A stretch of 34,836 bases of DNA from a bacterium (GCA_023251935.1 JAHEXV010000023.1:1-34836), one strand, 5' to 3'; positions 1 through 8,289 are shown, numbered from the stretch's first letter. A program made the numbers and translations. The notes: generated from the sequence alone by a model not told the origin.

Positions 1-592
1 CGCCTCGGGCCGGCTGGCCGACGACGCCAGCCGCGCCGCCGTGGCAGCCCTCGCCGAGGCGGGGTCGGGCGTCCTCCTGGCCGACTGGGGCGCCGTCACT
101 CGCCACGCCTCGATGGCGGCGCGCTTCGACCACGTCGTGATCGTCGATCCCGCGCCCTTCTCCCATCTCGAGCGAGTCGCATCGGCGGGTCCGGGGTTTC
201 TTCACCTCGCTTGGAGCGAGGCCGAGCTGGAGCTCGCGCTTCGAGTTCACCGCGAGGAGTGGCCGGACCGACCCGCCGTCGCGGCGCTCTATAGCTCGTT
301 GCGCTCCGCGGCGGGGGATCGGCCCCCGGGCAGGGAGGGGCTCGACTGCGACCGGGCTCGCGAGGCCCTCCAGGGCGTGGGCCGCCACCCGCGCTCGCCC
401 GAGGTCGCCGCGCGACGCCTGCGGGTGCTCGAGGAGCTGGGGGCGGCGCGCTGGGAGCCCCGCGTCACCGCTCCCACCCTCGGCGTCGTATCCTCGGAGG
501 GCAAGCTCGAGCTGCTCGAGACCTTCATCGCCTACCGTGAGCGATACGAGGAGGGCAGGCGATTCCTAAGCGGGCAAAGACAACCGAGCTAG
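1..592 (+). CDS. recJ: Probable single-stranded-DNA exonuclease RecJ, C-terminal part (5' truncated)
   Basis: The reading frame is open from base 2 and stops at TAG 590-592, so the gene begins outside the window and about 196 residues are visible. No catalytic DHH motif lies in this part. The segment around FDHVVIVDPAPFSHLERVA and FLHLAWSEAELELALRV resembles the C-terminal domain that follows the nuclease core in actinobacterial RecJ proteins, which degrade single-stranded DNA 5' to 3' during recombination and mismatch repair. Placement directly ahead of rel is compatible with this. The call rests on the general look of a poorly conserved tail and could be wrong. The last 31 bases overlap the proposed start of rel, suggesting translational coupling. 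Confidence 0.55.
   Translation, partial: ASGRLADDASRAAVAALAEAGSGVLLADWGAVTRHASMAARFDHVVIVDPAPFSHLERVASAGPGFLHLAWSEAELELALRVHREEWPDRPAVAALYSSLRSAAGDRPPGREGLDCDRAREALQGVGRHPRSPEVAARRLRVLEELGAARWEPRVTAPTLGVVSSEGKLELLETFIAYRERYEEGRRFLSGQRQPS
548..555 (+). promoter_or_regulatory. Shine-Dalgarno sequence deciding a rare ATT start of rel
   Basis: GAGGAGGG lies inside the recJ 3' end, six bases before ATT at 562-564. The rel frame is closed upstream by TGA 538-540. It has no ATG, GTG, TTG or CTG codon until TTG 787, which has no Shine-Dalgarno sequence, while the intervening codons are strongly GC3-biased and look coding. Confidence 0.6.
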
Positions 593-3027
593 ACGCAGCG
601 GGTGGCGCCAAGCGCGCTTCGGCGAAGCGCGCGCCGGGCTCGGGCTCGCCGACCAAGGCGACGCGCGGCAAGAGGGCCGCATCGAAGCCGCGCTCCGGCC
701 ACCCGGCCAACGGCGCCGCCGCGCCCGCGGACCGCGGCGGCCATACCAGGGTTGGCGCCGACGACGGTCCGCACCGGCCCGCGCCGTTGCTCACCGAGCG
801 CGCCCAGGAGCTCACCGCCGAGGATCGCGCCCTGCTCGGCGACCTGCTGGCGGTGATCGCCGAGCACAGCGTCGACGGTGCGAGGGAGGCGGACCCGGAG
901 GCGGTCGAGCGGGCGTTCACGTTCGCCTGCGAGCGCCACGCGGACCAGCGCCGCCGGACCGGCGAGGACTTCATCACCCACCCGGTGGAGGTGGCAAAGA
1001 TCTGCGCCGGCCTGCGGCTGGACACCGAGACCCTCTGCGCGGCCTTGCTTCACGACACGGTCGAGGACACGAGCGCCAGCCTCGAGGAGGTCGAGAAGCT
1101 GTTCGGCGACTCGATCGCCCAGCTCGTCGACGGGGTGACGAAGCTCACCGGGATCACCTTCCAGAGCCGCGACGAGAGCCAGGCCGAGAACTACCGGAAG
1201 ATGATGGTCGCGATGGCCACAGACCTGCGGGTCATCCTGATCAAGCTCGCCGACCGCCTCCACAACATGCGCACCCTCTCCGGCCTGCCGAAGCAGAAGC
1301 AGATCGAGAAGGCGCGCGAGACGCTCGAGATCTACGCCCCGTTGGCCCATCGACTCGGGATCCACGCGATCAAGTGGGAGCTCGAGGATCTCTCCTTCCA
1401 GCGCCTTCACCCGCGGAAGTACAACGAGATCAAGAAGCTCGTCTCCCAGCAGCGCGCCGAGCGAGAGCGCTACGTCTCCGAGGCGGGCAAGTTCCTGCGG
1501 GCCGAGCTCGACAAGGTCGGGATCGAGGCGGAGATCTCCGGCCGCGCCAAGCACTTCTACTCGATCTACTCGAAGATGACCAAGAAGGGGCGCGAGTTCA
1601 ACGAGATCTACGACCTGACCGCGATGAGAGTGCTGGTCAGCTCGGTCAAGGACTGCTACGGCGCGATCGGGATCATCCACTCGATCTGGAAGCCGCTACC
1701 CGGCCGCTTCAAGGACTTCATCGCGACGCCGAGGCTCAACCTCTATCAGGCGCTCCACACGACCGTGATCGGGCCGGAGGGCAGGCCGCTCGAGATCCAA
1801 ATCCGCACCCCGGATATGCACGAGACCGCGGAGTACGGGATCGCCGCCCACGTGATCTACAAGGAGGGCTCGCTGGCGAAGGGCGATCCGCGGCGAGACA
1901 AGATGACCTGGCTGCGCCAGTTGCTGGAGGTGGAGGGTGACCAGGACCCGACCGAGTTCCTCGAGTCGCTCAAGGTCGACCTGTTCGAGGACGAGGTTTT
2001 CGTGTTCACGCCGCGAGGCGAGGTGAAGAACCTGTCCGCCGGCTCGACTCCGCTCGACTTCGCCTACGCCGTCCACACCGACGTCGGTCACCGCTGCGTC
2101 GGGGCGAAGGTGAACGGAAAGATCGTCCCGCTCCACTACCAGCTCAAGTCGGGCGACATCGTCGAGATCCTCACCGCGAAGCAGGAGCGGGGGCCCTCGA
2201 GGGACTGGCTGGCGCTGGTGCGGACCAGCCGGGCACGCAACAAGATCCGCGCCTTCCTGAAGCGCGAGCGGCGTGAGGACGCCGAGCGACGGGGCCGCGA
2301 GGCGCTTCAGGACGCGATCCGCAAGCGCGGCCTCCCCCCGCAGCGAATCGCCGCCTCGCCGCTGCTCGCCGACGTCACCCGCGAGATGGGCTTCCGAAAG
2401 GCCGACGACTTCTACATCGCGGTCGGCCAGGGGAAGATCTCCCCGAAGACGGTCGCCAACAAGGTCTTCCAGCGCCTCAAGCAGGGCGAGGCGGCGGCGG
2501 GCGACGAAACCGAGGCGCGCCTCGCCGGCGTGCTCGAGGGTCGCGACGAGCGGCTGCGTCGCACCCAGGAGGCCTCCGACTACGGGATCAAGGTGAAGGG
2601 GGTCGACGACGTCATGGTCCGTCTGGCCAAGTGCTGTCGACCGGTTCCTGGTGATCCCATCGTCGGCTACGTGTCGCTGGGGCGAGGGATCACGATCCAC
2701 CGTGACGACTGTCGCAACATGACCGCGCTTCGCCGTTCACCCGAGCGGTTCACGGATGTGGAGTGGGAGGGCGACAACGCCACCTCCTACCGGGTCGAGC
2801 TCCAGGTCGACGCCTGGGACCGGACCCGCCTGCTCGAGGACCTGTCGCGAACCTTCGCCGAGACTGGGGTCAACATCATCGATGCCTTCTGCTCGACCAA
2901 GCACCCGATGGTCAAGAACCGCTTCGTGGTCGAGGTGGGCGACTCGGACCAGCTTCGTCAGTGCATCGGGCGGCTGCGCAACGTCGCCTCGGTGTTCGAT
3001 GCGTATCGGGTCACGCCGACCGCCTGA
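562..3027 (+). CDS. rel: Bifunctional (p)ppGpp synthetase/hydrolase (RelA/SpoT family), probable ATT start
   Basis: This cytosolic enzyme makes and degrades the stringent-response alarmone. Domains in order: a basic Lys/Ala-rich extension (about 75 residues from ATT); an HD hydrolase with HDTVEDT intact; a synthetase with YDLTAMRVLV and GRFKDFIATPRLN; a TGS domain starting VFVFTPRGEVKNL; a Cys-containing conserved region (LAKCCRPVPGD, HRDDC); and a C-terminal ACT domain. The RFKD motif is the RxKD form found in bifunctional Rel enzymes, not the ExDD form of monofunctional RelA. With the hydrolase motif intact, both activities are likely. Length from ATT is 821 residues; from TTG 787 it is 746, which still holds every domain. 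The start choice is inference, the function is not in doubt. Confidence 0.93.
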   Translation: MPKRAKTTELDAAGGAKRASAKRAPGSGSPTKATRGKRAASKPRSGHPANGAAAPADRGGHTRVGADDGPHRPAPLLTERAQELTAEDRALLGDLLAVIAEHSVDGAREADPEAVERAFTFACERHADQRRRTGEDFITHPVEVAKICAGLRLDTETLCAALLHDTVEDTSASLEEVEKLFGDSIAQLVDGVTKLTGITFQSRDESQAENYRKMMVAMATDLRVILIKLADRLHNMRTLSGLPKQKQIEKARETLEIYAPLAHRLGIHAIKWELEDLSFQRLHPRKYNEIKKLVSQQRAERERYVSEAGKFLRAELDKVGIEAEISGRAKHFYSIYSKMTKKGREFNEIYDLTAMRVLVSSVKDCYGAIGIIHSIWKPLPGRFKDFIATPRLNLYQALHTTVIGPEGRPLEIQIRTPDMHETAEYGIAAHVIYKEGSLAKGDPRRDKMTWLRQLLEVEGDQDPTEFLESLKVDLFEDEVFVFTPRGEVKNLSAGSTPLDFAYAVHTDVGHRCVGAKVNGKIVPLHYQLKSGDIVEILTAKQERGPSRDWLALVRTSRARNKIRAFLKRERREDAERRGREALQDAIRKRGLPPQRIAASPLLADVTREMGFRKADDFYIAVGQGKISPKTVANKVFQRLKQGEAAAGDETEARLAGVLEGRDERLRRTQEASDYGIKVKGVDDVMVRLAKCCRPVPGDPIVGYVSLGRGITIHRDDCRNMTALRRSPERFTDVEWEGDNATSYRVELQVDAWDRTRLLEDLSRTFAETGVNIIDAFCSTKHPMVKNRFVVEVGDSDQLRQCIGRLRNVASVFDAYRVTPTA

Positions 3028-3376
3028 CGGCCCGAGCCGGCCGCCGGTCAGCGTCGTGGTGCCGCGCCTTCGGCTCGCCGGGTGGAGCCTCGAGTTCCGG
3101 CCCACGGCGCTGGTCCATCACCGACACCGCGAGACCCTTCCCTCGCTGCTGGGAGCTGTGGCCCGCTACGGCGCCGGCGCGCGCTGGCTGAACCGCCGCT
3201 ACCCGCGCACCTCGCCGCGCTGGCCGCTGGGCAGGGGGCTCAGCGGCGCGGCTCGCGACGCGGTCGGGGCCGCGGCCCGTGGCCGCTGGGAGCCGGAGAT
3301 CTATCGCGGCATCGACGGGCTGGGTCTGATCGCCCACAACCTCGGCGATCTGGCGGGCAACGAGGTGAGGTCCTAG
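2999..3376 (+). pseudogene. Family-2 glycosyltransferase remnant with the catalytic core deleted
   Basis: A 125-codon frame opens at ATG 2999, inside the rel 3' end. It starts like a GT2 enzyme (PPVSVVVP, the first beta strand of the nucleotide-sugar fold). It then jumps at once to sequence typical of a GT2 C-terminal part: LRLAGWSLEFRPTALVHHRHRE followed by ARYGAGARWLNRRYP. The DXD region and acceptor site expected between them, some 150-200 residues, are absent. The frame is preserved across the junction, which points to an internal deletion rather than a frameshift. It is unlikely to be active. Its TAG overlaps the CTA stop of the convergent HIT gene in one shared CTAG. The family assignment is by recognition only. 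Confidence 0.6.
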
Positions 3377-3816
3377 GTCGCGCGGACGGCGGCGCGCACC
3401 GCCCGCGCCGTGTCCCGCAACTGCTTGTCGCTCTCGTACTTGGTTCGCGGCCAGAAGAACCCGCGCAACCCATCCTTTCGGTTCCGCGGGACGACGTGGA
3501 CGTGGAGGTGGGGGACGCTCTGGCTGACGACGTTGTTGACGGCCACGAAGGCGCCCTGGGCCTTCATCGCGGAGCGAACCGCCGCGGAGAGCAGGCGCGC
3601 GTTGGAGAACAGCTGAGCGACCAGATCGTCGGGCAAATCCCAGATCGTTTCCAGATGCCGTCGCGGAACCAGCAGCGAGTGGCCAGGGAACAGCGGTCGG
3701 TGATCGAGGAAGGCCAGCGAGACGTCGTCCTCGAAGACGACCTGCGCGTCCTGGTCGCCGGCCACGATGGCGCAGAAGCGGCAGTCGGGATCCGGTGGTG
3801 CGGGCGCGTCAGGCAA
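3373..3816 (-). CDS. HIT-family nucleotide hydrolase/transferase
   Basis: The 147-residue protein carries the histidine-triad signature HLHVHVVPR near residue 105 and an N-terminal CRFC pair typical of zinc-carrying HIT proteins. HIT enzymes cleave nucleotide phosphoramidates or dinucleoside polyphosphates through the middle histidine of the triad; the exact substrate cannot be read here. The start is TTG at 3814-3816, overlapping the end of the lipid kinase gene by 8 bases, so it is the last gene of a minus-strand operon running from about 7756. A second, distinct HIT gene opens that operon. The C-terminus is rich in Arg and Lys. Confidence 0.85.
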   Translation of the reverse strand: MPDAPAPPDPDCRFCAIVAGDQDAQVVFEDDVSLAFLDHRPLFPGHSLLVPRRHLETIWDLPDDLVAQLFSNARLLSAAVRSAMKAQGAFVAVNNVVSQSVPHLHVHVVPRNRKDGLRGFFWPRTKYESDKQLRDTARAVRAAVRAT

Positions 3817-4828
3817 CGACTGTGAGGGCGGCCGGCCGGACGCCGACCTTGAGCCCGCCGTGGTCGCCGATGTAGTCGCCGTCCACCTGCACCGGGAACG
3901 GCCGGATGCGCCCCTCGGCGTCGTGCGAGAGTGAGTCGAGCCGGCACTCGGTGATGCCGTCGTAATGGTCGATCTGGCGGTGCCCGGGGGTTCGCAGGCT
4001 CGTCGCCAGCACCCGCGCCGCGATCGTCGGCATGTCGCGCTGCGCCGCGCGACGCAGCACAGCGACCGAGAGGGTGCCGTTGTCGAGCGCCGCGTTCTCG
4101 CACACCCGCAGGGGCTGGCTGCCGAAGTAGGTGAAGGGGTCGGAGTTCTGGGCGATCGCGGTGACGCCCTCGACCGATCGGCCGTCCACCTGGAGTCGCA
4201 TCCGGACCGGGTCGCGCAGGTAGGAGCCGTAGAAGCCCGAGATCGCCGCCCAGGTGTAGTACCAGCGCCCGCCCCGCGCCTTCATCCTCGGATGCGAGTC
4301 GACTCGCTTCGCGGCCGTGGCATCGAGGCCGGCGCCGCAGGCGAACACGAAGTGGCGCCCGTTGGCCGTGCCGAGGTCGATCTTGCGGGGCTGGAAGTCG
4401 TCGGCGAGGCCGAGCAGGTGCTCCGTCGCGTCGACGACGTCGTTCGGGATCCCGAGGGTGCGACAGACGACGTTTGTGGAGCCGCCCGGGAGCACCGTGA
4501 CCGGGACATCGGTGCCGACCAGGCCGTTGGCGACCTCGTTCAGGGTTCCGTCGCCGCCGAACGCGACCACGATGTCGTAGCCGCCCTCGCGCGCCTCGCG
4601 CCCGATCTCGATCGCGTGGTGCTGCCCCTCGGTGGACACCGCCTCGACGCTGTAGCGGCCCTGGAGCGCGTAGACGACCAGGTTCTTGAGCCGGTCGGAA
4701 ACCGTGGTCGCGTAGGGGTTGACGATGATGAGCATCCGCTTCTTCGGGGCCCGCTCGCGGCCACCCGCGCCGTTGGCGGACGCCTCGGTGCGCGGCGGCG
4801 ACTGGGTGGCGCTCGGCCCGGCGTTCAC
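3809..4828 (-). CDS. Diacylglycerol kinase / YegS-BmrU-type lipid kinase
   Basis: The 339-residue protein has the DAGK catalytic domain: MLIIVNPYATT near residue 31, the nucleotide loop FGGDGTLNEVANGL near 89-102, and PGGSTNVVCRTLGIP. Such enzymes phosphorylate diacylglycerol or related lipids with ATP at the inner membrane face and feed phospholipid turnover. The first 28 residues are low in complexity. The start is GTG 4826-4828, with GGAGGAG eight bases upstream. It lies 24 bases after the MBL hydrolase gene and overlaps the HIT gene, so it is operonic. The substrate (diacylglycerol, sphingoid base or phosphatidylglycerol) is not resolved. Confidence 0.9.
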   Translation of the reverse strand: MNAGPSATQSPPRTEASANGAGGRERAPKKRMLIIVNPYATTVSDRLKNLVVYALQGRYSVEAVSTEGQHHAIEIGREAREGGYDIVVAFGGDGTLNEVANGLVGTDVPVTVLPGGSTNVVCRTLGIPNDVVDATEHLLGLADDFQPRKIDLGTANGRHFVFACGAGLDATAAKRVDSHPRMKARGGRWYYTWAAISGFYGSYLRDPVRMRLQVDGRSVEGVTAIAQNSDPFTYFGSQPLRVCENAALDNGTLSVAVLRRAAQRDMPTIAARVLATSLRTPGHRQIDHYDGITECRLDSLSHDAEGRIRPFPVQVDGDYIGDHGGLKVGVRPAALTVVA

Positions 4829-4852
4829 TCGCGCGGCTCCTCCGCCCGCACG

Positions 4853-5854
4853 CTAGTCCACCGCCTCGAACCGGACCACGTTTCCATCCGGGGCCTCGCG
4901 CACCCGCCCGGCGTCGACCAGCAGGTCGACGTGGCCGAGGACCTCGGACAGGGTCAGGAAGGCCTGGGTCACGGCGACGTTTCCCCAAAGTTCTTGGGCG
5001 ATCTCGTACGCGGTCCGGGGGCGCTCGGCGATCAGGCCGTGGATCTTCTCGGCCCGGCGGTCGTGATGGGCGAAGCGCTCGTCGATCAGCGCCCTGTGAT
5101 CCGTGATCGGATCGCCGTGCCCGGGCAACAGGATCCGGGCCGGCAGCTCGCGAGTGCGGCGAAGGGACTCGAGATAGGTCATCAGGGCCCGGGGACGCTC
5201 CTCGGACCCGTCCAGGGGCCGCGAGATCAAGGGGTTCGAGGAGATGTGCGCGATCAGGTGGTCTGCGCACAACAGGATGCCCCGCTCGGGGTCCCAGAAC
5301 AGGGTGTCGGACGGGCTGTGCCCAGGGCGAAGCTGGACCTCGAGGGCTCGGTCCCGAAGCTCGAGCATCTCGCCATCCCGCAGCGGCTGGCTCACCTGCG
5401 CCTTGGCGCCCCAGGCGCGGAAGCTCCGCGCGACCGATCGCAGCGCGATCACCACCTCCTCCGGGATCCCGTGGCGGAGCATCAGCCCGGCGGCGAAGCG
5501 GTCGTCGAGCTCGATGTCGTCTCCAAAGTTCTCCACGAACGGGACCACGACGTCGATCGCGGCGACCTCGGCGCCGGACCGCGAGGCGATGATCTCGACC
5601 AGGCCGAGGTGGTCGATGTGCTGGTGGGTGAGGACCACCAGCTCGATCTCCTCGAGGGAGCGCCCGAGCGCTTCGAGCTGGCCCATCAGCTCGTCGAGGG
5701 CCTTGCCCGAGTTCGGCCCTGTGTCGACCAGGGTCAGGGGCTCGTCCTCGATCAGGTAGCAGTTGACCCGCCCGACCGCGAACGGGGTCGGGATCTGGAG
5801 CCGGTGGATGCCGGCCTCGCGAGCCTCTTCGAGCGCTTGGTCGGGGCTAGTCAC
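4853..5854 (-). CDS. MBL-fold metallohydrolase
   Basis: The 333-residue protein contains the metallo-beta-lactamase motif THQHIDHLG (HxHxDH) near residues 76-84. Other likely metal ligands are in LRPGHSPSD near 178 and CADHLIAH near 197, so both metal sites look complete. The last 70 residues resemble the winged-helix tail of LACTB2-like members, which hydrolyse RNA or thioesters. No substrate can be assigned. The start is GTG 5852-5854, overlapping the end of the phosphomannomutase gene by 8 bases, which suggests translational coupling. Confidence 0.85.
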   Translation of the reverse strand: MTSPDQALEEAREAGIHRLQIPTPFAVGRVNCYLIEDEPLTLVDTGPNSGKALDELMGQLEALGRSLEEIELVVLTHQHIDHLGLVEIIASRSGAEVAAIDVVVPFVENFGDDIELDDRFAAGLMLRHGIPEEVVIALRSVARSFRAWGAKAQVSQPLRDGEMLELRDRALEVQLRPGHSPSDTLFWDPERGILLCADHLIAHISSNPLISRPLDGSEERPRALMTYLESLRRTRELPARILLPGHGDPITDHRALIDERFAHHDRRAEKIHGLIAERPRTAYEIAQELWGNVAVTQAFLTLSEVLGHVDLLVDAGRVREAPDGNVVRFEAVD

Positions 5855-7217
5855 CCCGGATCACCGCCAGAACCTCGTCCCGCTTGCGCTCCATGTCCTC
5901 GCCGGAGGCCAGCGACTCCAGGTTCAGCCTCAAGAGCGGCTCGGTGTTGGAGGGCCTGACGTTGAAATGCCAGTCGGGGTAGCTGACCGAGACGCCGTCG
6001 AGCCAGGACACCTCCCCGTCGTCGTAGCGCTCCGCCAGCTCGCGCATCTTGCCCTGTTGGTCGGCGACCTCCGAGTTGATCTCGCCCGAGATGAAGTAGC
6101 GCCGGCGAAGCGCCCCGACCAACGCCGACAGCCGCTCCTGTCGCACCGAGAGCAGCTCGAGCACGAGCAGGGCGGGGATCGCTCCCGAGTCGGCGCACCA
6201 GAAGTCCCGGAAGTAATAGTGACCGGAGACCTCGCCCCCGAAGGCGGCCGACCGCTCGCGCAGCGCGGCTTTGAAGAAGGCGTGGCCAACCCGATTGACG
6301 TAAGAGGTCCCGCCGAGCTCGCGAACGGTGTCGGGCACCGCTCGACTCGCCCGGACGTCGTAGAGGATCGTGGCGCCCGGCTCAGAGCCCAGGAGCTGCC
6401 GGGCGAGAAGGGCGGTCAGGAAGTCGCCGTCGACGAACTCCCCCCGGTCGTCGATGAAGAAGCACCGATCGGCGTCGCCGTCCCAGGCGATCCCGAGGTC
6501 GGCTCCCTGCTCCCGAACCCTGTCCATGATGAAGCGGCGGTTCTCCTCCACCAGTGGGTTCGGCTCGTGGTCGGGGAACTCGCCGTCGGGCACCCAGTAG
6601 GTCGTCGACAGGTCGAGGCCCAGGCCCTCGAGCAGCGGCCCCACCATCGGCCCGGCCATGCCGTTGCCGCCGTCGACCACCACCTTGAGCGGCTTGATCC
6701 GGTCGGAATCGATGAACGAGAGCACCCGCTGCTGGTAGTCGTCGTAGACGTCGACCACCTCGACTCCGCCGCCGCCTGGCGCCTCGGGGAGCCCGGCCTC
6801 GATCGTCTCGCGCACCTCCCCGATCCCGGCGTCGCCCGAGAGGGCCAGCGCGCCCTCGCGCACCAGCTTGATTCCCGTATACGCCTTCGGGTTGTGGGAC
6901 GCGGTCACCATCGCGCCTCCGTCGAGCTCGCGCGAGCCAACCAGGTGGTAGAGCATCTCGGTGGCGACCATGCCGGCATCGAGGACCGCGCAGCCCTCGT
7001 CGGTCAGCCCCTCGCGCAGGCGGCGGCTCATCTCGGGCGCCTCGATCCTCATGTCGCGCCCCAACCCGACCCGCAGCTCTGGCGGCTGCTTTCCCCGCAG
7101 GCCGGCCAGCACGCGGGCGAACGAGCGCCCCACCAGGTAGGCGGTCTCGGCGTCCATCTCGGTGCCGTACAGGCCGCGGATGTCGTATGCCTTGAAGATG
7201 CCGGGCGGAATCGTCAC
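5847..7217 (-). CDS. Phosphomannomutase/phosphoglucomutase
   Basis: This enzyme interconverts hexose 1- and 6-phosphates for nucleotide-sugar and glycan synthesis. All four alpha-phosphohexomutase motifs are present: TASHNP with the phosphorylated serine near residue 107, the Mg site DGDADRCF, the sugar loop GEVSGHYYF, and the phosphate loop RPSNTEP at the C-terminus. Length is 456 residues, normal for ManB/AlgC-type enzymes. GTG 7215-7217 is preferred because the conserved IFKAYDIRG follows directly; a longer in-frame version to 7337 would add 40 unrelated residues and overlap the HIT gene. It may supply precursors for CDP- or GDP-sugars, but no glycan genes other than the rfbF/rfbG-like pair are visible nearby. 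Confidence 0.92.
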   Translation of the reverse strand: MTIPPGIFKAYDIRGLYGTEMDAETAYLVGRSFARVLAGLRGKQPPELRVGLGRDMRIEAPEMSRRLREGLTDEGCAVLDAGMVATEMLYHLVGSRELDGGAMVTASHNPKAYTGIKLVREGALALSGDAGIGEVRETIEAGLPEAPGGGGVEVVDVYDDYQQRVLSFIDSDRIKPLKVVVDGGNGMAGPMVGPLLEGLGLDLSTTYWVPDGEFPDHEPNPLVEENRRFIMDRVREQGADLGIAWDGDADRCFFIDDRGEFVDGDFLTALLARQLLGSEPGATILYDVRASRAVPDTVRELGGTSYVNRVGHAFFKAALRERSAAFGGEVSGHYYFRDFWCADSGAIPALLVLELLSVRQERLSALVGALRRRYFISGEINSEVADQQGKMRELAERYDDGEVSWLDGVSVSYPDWHFNVRPSNTEPLLRLNLESLASGEDMERKRDEVLAVIRGD

Positions 7218-7237
7218 CGCGCCCGAGTCGCCCGGCG

Positions 7238-7756
7238 TCAAAACGCGCCCTTCAAGGCCTTGTAGCTGTCCTCGAGCGATTGCGGCATCACCCGAGTGTC
7301 TGCGAGCACCGGCATGTAGTTGGTGTCGCCCGACCACCTGGGCACGACGTGGAGGTGAATGTGGCCCTCGTAGCCGGCGCCCGCCACACGGCCCTGGTTG
7401 AGCCCCGCGTTGTAGCCGTGGGGGTCGTAAGCCTGGTTCAGAACCACCATCGCCCGCTGGGCGAGCGCCATCATCTCGGCGGTCGTCTCAACGTCGAGCT
7501 CGGGCAGGGTCGCCAGGTGAGCGTAGGGCGCGATCATCAGATGCCCGTTCGTGTACGGGAACAGGTTGAGGATCACGAAGCAGCGCTCGCCCCGGTGGAC
7601 GATCAGGTTCTTCTCGTCGTCATCCTCGGCCGGCTTGATGCAGAAGATGCACCCGGCCTCGCTGTCCTTGGAGGCGTCCCTCACGTATGGCAGGCGCCAC
7701 GGCGCCCAGATCCGGTGGTTGGCCACACCGCCGGATCCTACGGGTCGATCGTCCAA
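7238..7756 (-). CDS. HIT-family protein, diadenosine tetraphosphate phosphorylase-like
   Basis: The protein has the triad HIHLHVVPRW near residue 138 and a CIFC zinc pair near 36-39. The sequence around WAPWRLPYV and MPVLADTRVMPQ is typical of the actinobacterial HIT group that phosphorolyses Ap4A to ADP and ATP. It is the first gene of the five-gene minus-strand operon. The start is uncertain: TTG 7754-7756 gives 172 residues, while GTG 7724-7726 gives 162 and still retains the conserved N-terminus. A second HIT protein in the same operon has a different N-terminus, so the two are not a recent duplication. Confidence 0.85.
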   Translation of the reverse strand: MDDRPVGSGGVANHRIWAPWRLPYVRDASKDSEAGCIFCIKPAEDDDEKNLIVHRGERCFVILNLFPYTNGHLMIAPYAHLATLPELDVETTAEMMALAQRAMVVLNQAYDPHGYNAGLNQGRVAGAGYEGHIHLHVVPRWSGDTNYMPVLADTRVMPQSLEDSYKALKGAF

Positions 7757-7761
7757 CGAAG

Positions 7762-7791
7762 CGAGGCCGCGCCCGATCGGGCGCGGCCTCG
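7762..7791. terminator. Perfect 30-bp GC-rich palindrome, likely terminator-type hairpin
   Basis: The sequence reads CGAGGCCGCGCCCGA followed by its exact reverse complement, with no spacer. On the minus strand it sits between the SnoaL gene (stop 7876) and the HIT gene (start 7756), where a terminator would be expected. No T-run follows on either strand. It could instead be a dyad bound by a protein. Confidence 0.45.
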
Positions 7792-7875
7792 TGAAACCAG
7801 GCGGTCGCCGTGGCTACTTGATGAGGCAGAGAGCCGTCACGCGCAAGGTCACCACGTCGTCGTCGCTGGCGCTCG

Positions 7876-8274
7876 CTAGTCCTGCAGACCGGCCGCTTCG
7901 AGGGCCTTGGCCCGATCCAGGTACGCCCGGACTCGCACGACCTGGCCATCCTCGAAGTCATAGAGGAAGTTGGGGCGGACTTCGACCTCGGCTCCGCTGA
8001 TCGCACCGGTCGCATGCTCTTTCAGCAAGGCGAGGACGCGCGATCCCAGATCCCGCAGCTCCTCGATCTCGAACTGGTGCTTGGAGAACTGCTCGCGGAA
8101 CTGCCCGATATACGCCCTCACCGCGTCGCGGCCGCGATAGACGCCCGCCTCGGGGAACGATGGGTCTTCGATGAACTCCACCTCGGGGCTCGCCGCGGCC
8201 AGGAAGGCGTCGATGTCACCCCGGTTGTAGGCGCTCCACGCGTTTCGCACGGCCTCCACGTTCTGCTCGGACAT
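7876..8274 (-). CDS. SnoaL-like / NTF2-fold protein
   Basis: The 132-residue protein has the single-domain SnoaL/NTF2-like pattern: MSEQNVEAVRNAWSAYNRGD at the start, PEVEFIEDP, VYRGRDAVRAYIGQF and a C-terminal YLDRAKALEAAGLQD. The fold forms a cone-shaped pocket used by polyketide cyclases, isomerases and many uncharacterised proteins; no function can be assigned. The start ATG 8272-8274 has no Shine-Dalgarno sequence but lies nine bases after a GATACT -10-like element, as in two other SnoaL starts in this window, suggesting a leaderless transcript. It is the intact reference for the SnoaL relics further on. Confidence 0.85.
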   Translation of the reverse strand: MSEQNVEAVRNAWSAYNRGDIDAFLAAASPEVEFIEDPSFPEAGVYRGRDAVRAYIGQFREQFSKHQFEIEELRDLGSRVLALLKEHATGAISGAEVEVRPNFLYDFEDGQVVRVRAYLDRAKALEAAGLQD

Positions 8275-8283
8275 CGGGCCCGC

Positions 8284-8289
8284 AGTATC
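8284..8289 (-). promoter_or_regulatory. GATACT -10-like element of a leaderless SnoaL gene
   Basis: On the minus strand GATACT lies exactly nine bases before ATG 8272-8274. The same spacing and flanks occur at 21929-21934 and, as GACACT, at 18637-18642. Confidence 0.5.

Noticed and set aside
589-1680. Long minus-strand open frame opposite rel, and similar long frames at 3564-5270, 3965-5959, 13092-14618 and 26316-27149
   Set aside because: They are opposite or out of frame with genes having clear motifs, contain Arg/Ala/Pro-rich shadow composition, and lack ribosome binding sites. Such frames are expected in very GC-rich DNA.
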